Shown: positions 36,601 to 44,015 of the stretch, piece after piece
Numbering within the stretch: position 1 is the first letter of the stretch
Layout: each line of letters opens with the position of its first letter
NCBI RefSeq assembly: GCF_902859735.1
Contig: NZ_CADIJY010000018.1
Coordinates: forward strand, 1-64,000
Source: Achromobacter aegrifaciens
Lineage (GTDB): Bacteria > Pseudomonadota > Gammaproteobacteria > Burkholderiales > Burkholderiaceae_B
DNA: 64,000 nucleotides
Direction of reading: 5' to 3'
Notes under the pieces: generated by a model
Told to the model about the DNA's origin: nothing
What the model saw: the letters and a program-made list of their open reading frames with translations, nothing else
The model's database searches: none
Program-made: the position numbers and the translations under genes

Positions 36601-38898
36601 CTGACGGGGAACCCTAGCCTGATCAGCAAGGCCGACAATGGGCTGGGCTTGCGTTATGCGCGGACCAACGAGTTGGGACTGGCGGAAGATGATGCCTACG
36701 CGCAGGGCGTGGGCAGCACGGCGCTGGGCTACAACGCGCGGACGTCGGCCGGCGACGCGCTGGCGTTGGGACGCGATGCCCAGGCGAGCCAGGAAGGGAG
36801 CGTGGCGCTGGGTTCAGGCTCCGTGTCCGCCCGGGCGCTGACGCCGACCACGGGCAGCCTTGCGGTCGGCAGCGGTGGCGCCCTGGTGCCGTTCAACACG
36901 GCGGATCTCACCTTGCTGGGAGCGGTATCCGTGGGTCGCGATGGCGCGTACCGCCAGATTACCAACGTGGCGGACGGGACCGAGGAGCATGATGCCGTGA
37001 CTTTGCGCCAACTGACCGGCGCGATCGGCTCCTTGACGACCACTGGGACCCAGTACTTCCATGTCAACTCGACGACTTCCGATTCGCTGGCGGTAGGGCT
37101 TGAGTCGATCGCGGTCGGCCCGCAGGCCGTGGTCAATGGGGACCGCGGCCTGGGGATCGGGGATCGGGCGGTAGTGGATCAGGGTGCGCCCGGCGGCATC
37201 GCCCTGGGACAGCAGGCGCGTACCACGTCGGCGGATAGCATTGCGGCGGGAACGCAGGCCCTGGCTGATGCCGTCCAGGGGGTGGCCCTGGGCGCGGGCA
37301 GCCAGGTTGTCGCGGGCGGTGGCGTAGCGCTGGGTGCGAGATCGGTCGCCAAGACGGTGGCCGGGGCAGCAGGGTATGTGCCCCTGGGAGCCAATGGCGC
37401 GTCCGTGAACGCCACGCGCAGCACCTTGGCCGCGTTGTCTGTGGGTGACGCCGATGCCGGCATGTATCGGCAGATCAACGGGGTGGCTGCGGGTACTGTG
37501 GATTCCGACGCCGTGAACGTCAGCCAGTTGAAGGCGCTGGCCTCGAATGTGAGCGGGCTCGACGCGGGAGGGGTGAAATACGACCTCAATGCGGACGGCA
37601 CCAGCAACTACGGCATGGTGACCTTTAATCCCGGCGGGGCGGCCACCGTGCTGAGGAATGTGGCGCGGGGCGCGCTGTCGGCGGACAGCACGGATGCGGT
37701 CAATGGTTCGCAGTTGTTCGAGACCAACCAGTACGTGAAGGCTATAGGCGATACGGTCGACAACTTCGCCAAGGGCGGCGCTGGAATCAAGTACTTCCAT
37801 GCCAACGGCGGGGCGTCGGCGGCGCTGCCGGATTCACAGGCCAATGGTCCAGGCAGTATCGCGGTCGGACCGGGCGCGGCCGCCAATGGGGTGAACTCGG
37901 TGGCCTTGGGCAACGGCGCGGTCGCAGGGAAGGATGGCGACGTGGCGTTGGGCGGGGGCGCCGTGGCGGACCGGGGAGCGCAGAGCTATGCCGGCAAGTA
38001 TTCGGAGGCGCAAAACAAGTCGGCCGGCACGGTGTCGGTGGGCTCGTCGGGCGCGGAACGCACGCTCAGCAATCTGGCCGACGGCCGCGAGGCCACGGAC
38101 GCCGTGAATCTGCGGCAACTGGACGGCGCGCTCAAGCAGGCCAACGACTATACCGACAAACGCTTGCAGGACGTGGCAGGCAATGTGCTCCAGGTCGGCG
38201 ACCAACTCACCGCGCTGGACGAACGCATGACCGGCATCGAAGGCGATGTGACGAACATCGGCAATGGCGCCGCGGGCATGTTCCAGACCAGCCAGGAAGT
38301 AAAGGCGGCCAAGCCGCCCAAGGCCAGCGGCGGCAACTCGGCGGCGGGCGGCGCGGGCGCCGTGGCCTCGGGTAAGAACAGCACCGCGATCGGCAATGGC
38401 GCGCAGGCGTCCGGCGCGGGAGCCACGGCGTTGGGCAACGGCAGCAAGGCGTCGGGCAGTAATGCCGTGGCGCTGGGCGCGGGGTCTGTCGCCGACCGCG
38501 ACGACACGGTTTCGGTCGGCGCGGCCGGAGCCGAACGCCAGATCACGAACGTGGCCCGCGGCGCTGCGGGAACCGACGCGGTGAACGTGAGCCAGTTGCG
38601 AGAAGTAGAAAGCGGCCTGAGCAAGCAGGTGGCGGGCTTGCGCAAGAACGTGCAAGGGCTGGACAACCGGTTGAGCGCCGGCGTGGCTTCCGCCATGGCG
38701 ATGTCGGCGCTGCCGCAGGCCTATCTGCCCGGCAGGAGCATGTTCAGCATGGGCGGCGGTACGTGGCGCGGAGAAAGCGGCTTTGCCATGGGGCTGTCCA
38801 CGGTGTCCGACAGCGGAAGATGGGTGGTGAAGGGCCTGGCCAGCAGCAGTTCGCGCGGCGACTACGGCGCTAGCGTGGGAGTGGGATATCAATGGTGA
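33634..38898 (+). CDS. Trimeric autotransporter adhesin (YadA/Hia-like) with tandem repeats
   Basis: A 1754-aa type Vc secreted adhesin. The N-terminus MNKILRNVWI is an extended signal peptide region, with the hydrophobic core at 31-50 and cleavage near A54. Left-handed beta-roll head repeats follow (AVALGNAN, AIGENSVALG and similar). Neck motifs (STDAVNGSQL, SDAVNVSQL) alternate with coiled-coil stalk, including a run of seven-residue TVTxxGD repeats. Three tandem copies of a 263-aa unit begin near residues 376, 639 and 902, the third partial. The last 75 residues form the YadA membrane anchor (QLREVESGLSKQVAGLRKNV onwards) ending in Trp. Such proteins bind host matrix or other cells and form biofilm. 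A lipoprotein gene follows. Confidence 0.93.
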   Translation: MNKILRNVWIDADEDAAGGRQSIRKRLKLNMRLDIAAGLAILAGLAGTGPQVHASTYNPNGCASPKATGPDGVAYPAGKTPSDGSGLWSNVIGCDADGGGYTGVQVLGFQATATGNAATALGFAATAAIRSTAVGMQAGALALGSTALGQWARATAVGSVAIGGNNSSNSAAAGAQASGLNAVAVAGESRAMGADSVAIGTRAQARRDGDVALGIGSVADGATGNFSAVAIGRGSSAIGENSVALGNANRASGPGAVALGNSSAAAGAAALAVGNDANALAARSMALGFDSVATNSDDVALGAGSATAAAVGTSGAAIAGRSYSFAGSAPASTVSVGSTGAERSITNVAAGRLGALSTDAVNGSQLNATNQAVNALGDRAVTYDGNEGDPRSLITLAGSASTDGGMTGGTRLTNLARGAVSATSTDAVNGAQLHDTNQEVQRVGDRVTTMGDTVTSMGNTVTTLGDTVTNLGDTVTTIGGTVTTLGDTLTSLGGSLANLTGDTSATYTDANGLGIRYARTNERGLTPSDAYAQNPGSTALGYNARATADNALALGREAQASHAGSVALGANAVANGATLGAAAYRSGTAAVAGAAPVGEVSIGSAGAERRLSHLAAGASDTDAVNVSQLKSVAENVGSLGDRAVTYDGNAGDPKSLITLAGSASTDGGMTGGTRLTNLARGAVTATSTDAVNGAQLHETNQEVKRVGDKVTTMGDTVTSMGTTVTTLGDTVTNLGDTVTTIGGTVTTLGDTLTNLGGSLANLTGDTNATYTDANGLGIRYARTNERGLTPSDAYAQNPGSTALGYNARATADNALALGREAQASHAGSVALGANAVANGATLGAAAYRSGTAAVAGVAPVGEVSIGSAGAERRLSHLAAGASDTDAVNVSQLKSVAENVGSLGDRAVTYDGNAGDPKSLITLAGSASSDGGMTGGTKLTNLARGAVTATSTDAVNGAQLHETNQDVQRVGDRLTGMGDTLTTMGDTYTHLTGNPSLISKADNGLGLRYARTNELGLAEDDAYAQGVGSTALGYNARTSAGDALALGRDAQASQEGSVALGSGSVSARALTPTTGSLAVGSGGALVPFNTADLTLLGAVSVGRDGAYRQITNVADGTEEHDAVTLRQLTGAIGSLTTTGTQYFHVNSTTSDSLAVGLESIAVGPQAVVNGDRGLGIGDRAVVDQGAPGGIALGQQARTTSADSIAAGTQALADAVQGVALGAGSQVVAGGGVALGARSVAKTVAGAAGYVPLGANGASVNATRSTLAALSVGDADAGMYRQINGVAAGTVDSDAVNVSQLKALASNVSGLDAGGVKYDLNADGTSNYGMVTFNPGGAATVLRNVARGALSADSTDAVNGSQLFETNQYVKAIGDTVDNFAKGGAGIKYFHANGGASAALPDSQANGPGSIAVGPGAAANGVNSVALGNGAVAGKDGDVALGGGAVADRGAQSYAGKYSEAQNKSAGTVSVGSSGAERTLSNLADGREATDAVNLRQLDGALKQANDYTDKRLQDVAGNVLQVGDQLTALDERMTGIEGDVTNIGNGAAGMFQTSQEVKAAKPPKASGGNSAAGGAGAVASGKNSTAIGNGAQASGAGATALGNGSKASGSNAVALGAGSVADRDDTVSVGAAGAERQITNVARGAAGTDAVNVSQLREVESGLSKQVAGLRKNVQGLDNRLSAGVASAMAMSALPQAYLPGRSMFSMGGGTWRGESGFAMGLSTVSDSGRWVVKGLASSSSRGDYGASVGVGYQW
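34761..36590 (+). repeat. 789-bp tandem repeats inside the autotransporter gene
   Basis: Copy 1 is 34761-35549, copy 2 is 35550-36338, and a partial copy 3 starts at 36339 and diverges near 36590. The period is 789 bp, exactly 263 codons, so copy-number change keeps the frame. Copies 1 and 2 differ at only a scattering of positions by eye. Each full unit encodes one stalk segment of heptads plus one head segment and neck. Confidence 0.9.
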
Positions 38899-38969
38899 AT
38901 ACATGTGGCACGAACGCAGGCTCGCGGCCCGCAGCTGCGGCCTCAATGATTCATGAGAGGTATACAGCC

Positions 38970-39494
38970 ATGACACGTCGCATCATTCTTCCGGCTTTGA
39001 TTGCATCGAGCGCATTGCTGGCGGCTTGCCAGCCCATGGTGGCTCAGAAGGGCGCGAATGCCGCGCCCCGCGCCGCCCAGCCTGCGCCGCAAGACACCGC
39101 GGCGCGGGCGCGGATGGCCATCCCGGCGGTCGAGTTCCGCCTGGCGCAGGACCAGCCGGGCGCCGATCTGCGCGAGCTGCGCATGTCCGACAAGACCTAC
39201 TACTTCCTGCTGGCGCCCGCGCTTACCCGGGCAGACCTGAATACCGCCACGCCCATGAAGACCCGGGAGGGGCAGCCTTTTGTCAGCTTGCGATTCACGC
39301 CGCCAGGCGCGCGCAAGCTGGCGCAGATCGGCCGCCAGTACCCCGGGAAGTGGCTGGTGTTCACGATAGACGGCAGGCTGGTGGGCGTGCCGCGCATCGC
39401 AGGCCCCATGGAGGAGGGCATCCTGAACCTGACGATGAACTCGGAGGAGCAGGCAATCAGCGTTGCGCAAGCGATAGAAGGGGCGGCGCAGTAG
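38970..39494 (+). CDS. Lipoprotein with a SecD P1-head-like domain, partner of the autotransporter
   Basis: A 174-aa protein with a lipoprotein signal peptide; the lipobox is LLAAC (Cys at residue 20 region, in SSALLAACQPM). The C-terminal half (FVSLRFTPPGARKLAQIGRQ, then KWLVFTIDGRLVGVPRIAGP and the closing SEEQAISVAQAI) resembles the P1 head subdomain of SecD, which binds preproteins in the periplasm. GAGAGG precedes the ATG at 38970. It follows the autotransporter gene by 71 bp on the same strand. Trimeric autotransporters in other genera have small lipoprotein partners that aid assembly; a similar role is likely here but is inferred. Confidence 0.75.
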   Translation: MTRRIILPALIASSALLAACQPMVAQKGANAAPRAAQPAPQDTAARARMAIPAVEFRLAQDQPGADLRELRMSDKTYYFLLAPALTRADLNTATPMKTREGQPFVSLRFTPPGARKLAQIGRQYPGKWLVFTIDGRLVGVPRIAGPMEEGILNLTMNSEEQAISVAQAIEGAAQ

Positions 39495-39502
39495 CGCCGC
39501 CC
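39481..39502. terminator. Strong hairpin over the lipoprotein stop codon
   Basis: GGGCGGCGC (39481-39489), loop AGTA, GCGCCGCCC (39494-39502): a perfect 9-bp GC stem whose loop includes the TAG stop. It lies between convergent genes with only 16 bp between stops. There is no T-run, so the terminator role is tentative. Confidence 0.45.
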
Positions 39503-39510
39503 AGGCGGAG

Positions 39511-40365
39511 TCAGCCGATCGCCCCGTAGATGCGGCGCGCGTCGGCGGCCGTGGCCAGCGGGCGGCCCAACGCCTGCGCGCCTTGCGCGGCCTGCAATAC
39601 CAGCGCCGAGTTGCCCGGCGCGGTGCTGCCATCTCGCAGCTTCAGGTTGTTCTCGAAACCCACGCGCATGTGGCCGCCGAACGCTGCGGCCGTGGTGACG
39701 CAGGCGTTTTCCTCGGGGCCGAAGGCGCATACCGCCCACGGCAGGGACTGGTCGTACGCGGCCAGGAAGGGCAGCAGGTCATAGGCCGAAGAGGTCTGGC
39801 CCGCGCTGTAGCGGCCCAGCACGAACAGCACCGACCACGCTCCTGGCGGCACCAGGCCGCGCGCGCGCAGGGACAGCCAGCGGCGCACGTCGCCTTCGTC
39901 GTACAGGATGATCTGGGTCATGATGCGGCGCTCGGCGATCCAGGCGAGGAAAGCCGCCAGCTCGCTTTCCGGGATCTCCGGCACGGCGATCTCGCGCAGC
40001 CCGATGGACACGGCCTCGGGTTGCAGCTCGCGCACCAGGGCGATCTGTTCCGCCGCCTTGTAGACGCCGGCGGCTTCGCTGGTCACCTGCACCAGCAGTT
40101 CGTCGCCCACGGCGCCGCGCACCGCGGCCAGGGCGTCACGGTAGGCCTGGGCGTCCAGCAGGTGGCTGCCGTCAGGCTTGCGCACGTGCATGTGCATCAT
40201 GGCGGCGCCGGCGTCCAGGCAGGCGCGCGCTTCGTGCGCCAGAGCCTCGGCGGTAAGCGGCACGGCCGGATGGTCGGCGGCCTTTTTGTAGGCGCCATTG
40301 GGCGCCACGGTAATGATGACGGGCGAGTCGGCCAGCGCGGCGCGGGGCAGGGGGGTGTTGCTCAC
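39511..40365 (-). CDS. BKACE-family beta-keto acid cleavage enzyme (DUF849)
   Basis: A 284-aa TIM-barrel enzyme of the 3-keto-5-aminohexanoate cleavage family. Motifs seen: VIITVAPNGAYKK near the N-terminus, MMHMHVRKPDG (metal-binding HxH), VSIGLRE and GGHMRVGFENNL. BKACEs cleave a beta-keto acid with acetyl-CoA to give acetoacetate and an acyl-CoA. The GTG start at 40365 overlaps the stop of the preceding dehydrogenase (GTGA), so the two are coupled. The paired genes resemble carnitine-type pathways, where a 3-hydroxy acid is oxidised then cleaved, but the substrate here is unproven. Confidence 0.85.
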   Translation of the reverse strand: MSNTPLPRAALADSPVIITVAPNGAYKKAADHPAVPLTAEALAHEARACLDAGAAMMHMHVRKPDGSHLLDAQAYRDALAAVRGAVGDELLVQVTSEAAGVYKAAEQIALVRELQPEAVSIGLREIAVPEIPESELAAFLAWIAERRIMTQIILYDEGDVRRWLSLRARGLVPPGAWSVLFVLGRYSAGQTSSAYDLLPFLAAYDQSLPWAVCAFGPEENACVTTAAAFGGHMRVGFENNLKLRDGSTAPGNSALVLQAAQGAQALGRPLATAADARRIYGAIG

Positions 40366-41324
40366 GGCTTGATCTCCGGCAGTTCGGGTGCAATCAGGTC
40401 CAGGCCGGCGCGTAACAGGCGGTCGTAGCGCGCGCGCTCGGCAGCAGTGGTTTCGGGCGTCCAGGTGTAGAAACCTTCGCCCGTCTTCATGCCGTGGCGT
40501 CCGTCCTGGGCGCGTTCGGTCAGGCAGCGCGCCGGCTCGCTGGCGTTGCAGAAGGTGGGGTACATGGTGGCGCCGGCGGCGGCATGCACATCGATGCCGG
40601 CATGGTCGCGCTGCATCACCGGGCCGGCCGCCAGGAAGCGGAAGCCGAAGCCGAAACGCACTGCCGCGTCCACGTCTTCCGGCGAGGCGATGCCGCGGTC
40701 GATCAGGTCGAAGGCTTCGCGCGACAGCGCGTGCTGCAGGCGGTTGGCCAGAAAGCCAGGCAGGTCCTGGCGCACCTTCACCGGCACGCTGCCGCAGCGC
40801 CGCATGAATTCGATCAGCGTGTCGGCGCAGGCGTTGTCGCTGGCTTCGCCCAGCACCACTTCCACCAGCGGCACCAGATGCGCGGGCATGAAGAAGTGCA
40901 GGCCCAGCATGCGGCCGCGGGTAGCCAGGCCCTGGCTGATGGCGCTGATCGGGAAGCTGGAGCTGTTGCTGGCCAGGATGGCATCGGGCCGGGCGCGTTG
41001 CGCCAGGTCCGCAAACAGCGCCTGCTTGATGTTCAGGCGTTCGGGTATGCACTCGATGACCAGGTCCACGCCGGACCAGTCCACCTCGTCCAGGCTGGCG
41101 GCGGTGGACAGCAGGGCGGCGTTCGCTTCCCGGCCTATGGTCTTGAGGTTTTCCGCGACACGGGCGGGTACGCCCGCCGCGCGCTCGGCATTCGATTCGA
41201 TCACCGTGGTCCGGCAGGCCGCGCGGGTCAATACCACGGCCACGTCGGCGCCCATGGTGCCGCCGCCCACCACCACCGCATGCGCCGCGCCCGGATTGGG
41301 CAGCGCGATCGCGTCCGTCTGCAT
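40362..41324 (-). CDS. 3-hydroxyacyl-CoA dehydrogenase NAD-binding family protein (carnitine-dehydrogenase-like)
   Basis: A 320-aa dehydrogenase with a Rossmann motif (AVVVGGGTMGADVAVVL), the catalytic-loop region ASNSSSFPISAIS, GLHFFMPAHLVPLVEVV with the active-site His, and the C-terminal helical domain DLPGFLANRLQHALSREAF. Length and the absence of a hydratase domain resemble L-carnitine dehydrogenase and similar free-acid dehydrogenases. It probably oxidises a 3-hydroxy acid to the 3-keto acid that the coupled BKACE enzyme cleaves. It is divergent from a LysR regulator at 41447. Confidence 0.83.
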   Translation of the reverse strand: MQTDAIALPNPGAAHAVVVGGGTMGADVAVVLTRAACRTTVIESNAERAAGVPARVAENLKTIGREANAALLSTAASLDEVDWSGVDLVIECIPERLNIKQALFADLAQRARPDAILASNSSSFPISAISQGLATRGRMLGLHFFMPAHLVPLVEVVLGEASDNACADTLIEFMRRCGSVPVKVRQDLPGFLANRLQHALSREAFDLIDRGIASPEDVDAAVRFGFGFRFLAAGPVMQRDHAGIDVHAAAGATMYPTFCNASEPARCLTERAQDGRHGMKTGEGFYTWTPETTAAERARYDRLLRAGLDLIAPELPEIKP

Positions 41325-41377
41325 GGTTTGCTCCTTTATCTGAAACTACGCTGCGGGCGAGTGTAGAGAACCTGTTT

Positions 41378-41426
41378 TGATTGATGAATCAGATTTTTTG
41401 GATAGAATGATCTTATATTTAGATCA
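41378..41426. promoter_or_regulatory. LysR-type operator region
   Basis: Two palindromes lie in the divergent gap between the dehydrogenase and lysR: TGATT-N4-AATCA (41378-41391) and TGATCT-N7-AGATCA (41408-41426). The second is a symmetrical 19-bp site of the kind bound by LysR proteins, 20 bp before the lysR start. Both are in the AT-rich part of the gap. Confidence 0.5.
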
Positions 41427-41446
41427 ATAGAGGGACCGCGCCAGGC

Positions 41447-42388
41447 ATGCAGATCAATCTTTCGATGCGCGATATCGATACCACGCTGGTGCTGGGCCGC
41501 ACGCTCAACTTCCGCCAGGCCGCCGCGCAGTTGCACCTGTCGCAATCGGCTCTGTCCACGCAGATCCAGCGCATCGAAGAGGCGCTGGGCGTGCGCCTGT
41601 TCGACCGCACCACGCGCACCGTCCGCCTCACCGCCGCCGGCGAGGTCTTCATGCAGCAGGCTGCTGCGCTGCAAGTGGCCTTCCGCGACGCCATTGCCGC
41701 GGTCAGCGGCATCGTCAACGCGGAACAGGGGCAGGTGTCGGTGGCTGCCTTGCCCTCGATCGCGGCCCGCCTGCTGCCGCGGGTGCTCATGACCTATCGC
41801 CAGGCCCATCCGCTGGTCGCCCTGAAAGTACGCGATACCTTGTCCGGGCCGGCTTTCGATCTGGTGCGCGCGGGCGAAGTCGACTTCGCCCTGACCGCGG
41901 CGGACCCGCAGCATGCGGATCTGCACTACGTGCCGCTGATGTCCGACAGTTTCCTGCTGTTGATCCCCGAAGCCCATCCACTGGCGCGCGCCCGCGGTCC
42001 GCTGCGTTGGGCCGATACGGCGGATGCGGCGCACGTGTCCATGGTGCAGCCCAGCAGCGTGCGGCAGTACACGGAATGGGCTTTCCTGCAGAACCGGATA
42101 CGCTTTACGCCGGCCTTCGAGGCCGAGCATCTGACCACCATCGTCGCCATGGTCGAATGCGGATTCGGCGTTGCCGCGCTGCCCGAAATCGCCGCCGCGG
42201 CGGTAGCGCAAATTGGCATCGTCCAGCGTCCGCTGATCGGACCGGTGGCCGAGCGTTCGATCGGGCTGGTCACGGCCCGCAACCGCAGCCTGTCGCCCGC
42301 CGCGGCGGCGTTGGTGCAGACCTTGAAGGAGTATCTGGCGCAGCAGGCGCGCCAAGCCGGGCCGGTGGTATTATCCTCAGTACACTAA
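41447..42388 (+). CDS. LysR-family transcriptional regulator
   Basis: A 313-aa LysR protein. The helix-turn-helix is NFRQAAAQLHLSQSALSTQI, followed by ALGVRLFDRTTRTVRLTAAG. The effector domain begins about residue 93. It is divergent from the dehydrogenase/BKACE pair and probably controls it. Its final codons overlap a PicR-type operator half-site that belongs to the next gene. Confidence 0.92.
   Translation: MQINLSMRDIDTTLVLGRTLNFRQAAAQLHLSQSALSTQIQRIEEALGVRLFDRTTRTVRLTAAGEVFMQQAAALQVAFRDAIAAVSGIVNAEQGQVSVAALPSIAARLLPRVLMTYRQAHPLVALKVRDTLSGPAFDLVRAGEVDFALTAADPQHADLHYVPLMSDSFLLLIPEAHPLARARGPLRWADTADAAHVSMVQPSSVRQYTEWAFLQNRIRFTPAFEAEHLTTIVAMVECGFGVAALPEIAAAAVAQIGIVQRPLIGPVAERSIGLVTARNRSLSPAAAALVQTLKEYLAQQARQAGPVVLSSVH
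42377..42388. promoter_or_regulatory. PicR-type operator 1 (upstream of picR)
   Basis: TCAGTACACTAA fits TCAG-N4-CTNN. It overlaps the lysR stop codon and lies 21 bp before the picR GTG, so it probably gives autoregulation. Confidence 0.55.
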
Positions 42389-42409
42389 CTAAACTGGAGC
42401 TGCCTCAAC

Positions 42410-42943
42410 GTGCCGGATGTACAGAAAAAGACGACGTCCCAGAAGCGCGTCGCAACTCATAAGACAGACACCAAGATCTTCGATCCGGCCAAGCAGGTGC
42501 TTTGGTCGCGTCCGGGATATCTGGTGCGGCGCCTGAACCAGATCCACTACGCCATGTTCTACGAGGAGTGCAAGACGCAGAACGTGACGCCGGTGCAGTA
42601 TGGCGTGCTGACCGCGCTGTCGCTCAGTCCCTGGCTGGACCAGACCGCCATCGGCATGGAGCTGGGGCTGGATCGCACCACCACCGCAGACGTGGTCAAG
42701 CGCCTGCAGGAGCGCGGCCTGGTGGAACGGCGCATCAATCCCAACGACAAGCGCTCGCGCCAGGCCGTCATCACCCAGGAAGGCCTGCGCATCATGGGCA
42801 TCCTGCAGGAAGGCATGGCGCGCGCCCAGCAGCGCCTGCTGGAGCCGCTGTCCACGCGCAATCAGGAAATCTTCATGAAGCTGCTTTCCACCCTGGTGGA
42901 AGCCAATAACCAGTACAGCCGCACCACGCTCAAACCCATGTAG
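42410..42943 (+). CDS. picR: MarR-family repressor, PicR type
   Basis: A 177-aa MarR regulator with a Lys-rich N-terminal extension (residues 1-25). The winged helix includes QTAIGMELGLDRTTTADVVK and the wing VERRINPNDKRSRQAVI. The start is GTG at 42410, with GGAG upstream; no in-frame ATG gives a normal N-terminus. It resembles NicR/PicR regulators of pyridine-acid degradation. Nine TCAG-N4-CTGA-like palindromes lie before it and before the catabolic units to 52305, making this the obvious repressor. The inducer is expected to be picolinate or a hydroxylated derivative (inference). Confidence 0.82.
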   Translation: MPDVQKKTTSQKRVATHKTDTKIFDPAKQVLWSRPGYLVRRLNQIHYAMFYEECKTQNVTPVQYGVLTALSLSPWLDQTAIGMELGLDRTTTADVVKRLQERGLVERRINPNDKRSRQAVITQEGLRIMGILQEGMARAQQRLLEPLSTRNQEIFMKLLSTLVEANNQYSRTTLKPM

Positions 42944-42964
42944 GGCCGAGGCCGGCTGCCTGGC

Positions 42965-43954
42965 TCAGCCTTGCAGCGCGCTGGTCTGCGGCGCGCTGCG
43001 GGCGGCTTCGCCGTCGCCCAGCGTGTTGCGCACCCAGATCAGTTCGGCCGCGATCGCCACGGCGATCTCGGCCGGCGTCTTGCTGGCGATGCGCAGGCCC
43101 ACCGGGCCGTGCAGGCGGGCGATCTGGCTGTCGTCCAGGTCGAACAGCCGCAGCCGCTCGCGGCGCTTCTGCTGGTTGGCGCGCGAACCCAGCGCGCCCA
43201 CATAGAAGGCCCGCGATTTCAATGCTTCCAGCAAAGCCATGTCGTCGAGCTTGGGATCGTGGGTGACCGCCACGATGGCGGTCCGCTCGTCGGTGCCGAT
43301 TTCCAGCACGGCGTCGTCGGGCATGCTGGTGAGCAAGGTAGCCTGGGACTGGTTCCAGTCGCCGTAGAACTCCTCGCGGGGGTCGCAGACCGTGACGTGG
43401 AAATCCAGCGTGGCGGCGATGTTGGCCAGCACCTGGGCGGTCTGGTTGGCGCCGATGATGAGCAGCCGCCAGCGCGGGCCGTACACGCTGCGGAAGATGC
43501 GGCCGTCGAAGTCCGGGCCGTCGGCCGGACCGGCGGGAGACACCGAGCTGCTGCCGTCCTGCAGGTCCACCGTGCGTTGGATCAGGCCATGGCCGCGTAT
43601 GGATTGCAGCACCAGGTCCAGCCATTGCGTGTCGCGCAGCGGTTCGCTGATCAGGCGCAACGTGCCGCCGCAAGGCAGGCCGAAGCGCGCGGCCTCGTCG
43701 CGGGTGACGCCGTAGGTCAGGCGCGCCGGGGCGTCCTCGAGCGTGCCTTCGCGGGCGCGCAGCATCAGGTCGTCTTCGATACAGCCGCCGGAAACCGACC
43801 CGACCATGCGGCCGTCCTCGCGCAGCGCCAGCATGGCCCCGGCCTGGCGCGGGGCCGATCCCCAGGTCTGCACCACGGTCACCAGGTGCACGCGGCTGCC
43901 CGCGGCTACCCAGTCCCGCGCATGTTGCAATACGTCCAGATCCAGAGCGTTCAT
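42965..43954 (-). CDS. XdhC/CoxI-family molybdenum hydroxylase maturation protein
   Basis: A 329-aa protein with an N-terminal XdhC/CoxI domain (VTVVQTWGSAPRQAGAMLAL and GSVSGGCIEDDLM) and a C-terminal Rossmann domain (RWRLLIIGANQTAQVLANIA, YVGALGSRAN). XdhC proteins bind the molybdenum cofactor, help its sulfuration and insert it into xanthine-dehydrogenase-type enzymes. The matching enzyme is the molybdenum hydroxylase at 53680-58132. The start at 43954 (MNALDLDVLQ) gives the family N-terminus. It is divergent from the MocA-like gene with a PicR site between them. Confidence 0.87.
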   Translation of the reverse strand: MNALDLDVLQHARDWVAAGSRVHLVTVVQTWGSAPRQAGAMLALREDGRMVGSVSGGCIEDDLMLRAREGTLEDAPARLTYGVTRDEAARFGLPCGGTLRLISEPLRDTQWLDLVLQSIRGHGLIQRTVDLQDGSSSVSPAGPADGPDFDGRIFRSVYGPRWRLLIIGANQTAQVLANIAATLDFHVTVCDPREEFYGDWNQSQATLLTSMPDDAVLEIGTDERTAIVAVTHDPKLDDMALLEALKSRAFYVGALGSRANQQKRRERLRLFDLDDSQIARLHGPVGLRIASKTPAEIAVAIAAELIWVRNTLGDGEAARSAPQTSALQG

Positions 43955-43998
43955 CGGCTTCTCACAGTGAAAGGCCGCGGCGCTGCCACGGCTTATAT

Positions 43999-44010
43999 TC
44001 ACTATACTGA
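43999..44010. promoter_or_regulatory. PicR-type operator 2 (xdhC / mocA gap)
   Basis: TCACTATACTGA differs from the perfect palindrome TCAGTATACTGA at one base. It lies 5 bp before the mocA start codon and 44 bp before the xdhC start, able to control both divergent genes. Confidence 0.6.
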
Positions 44011-44015
44011 TCATC

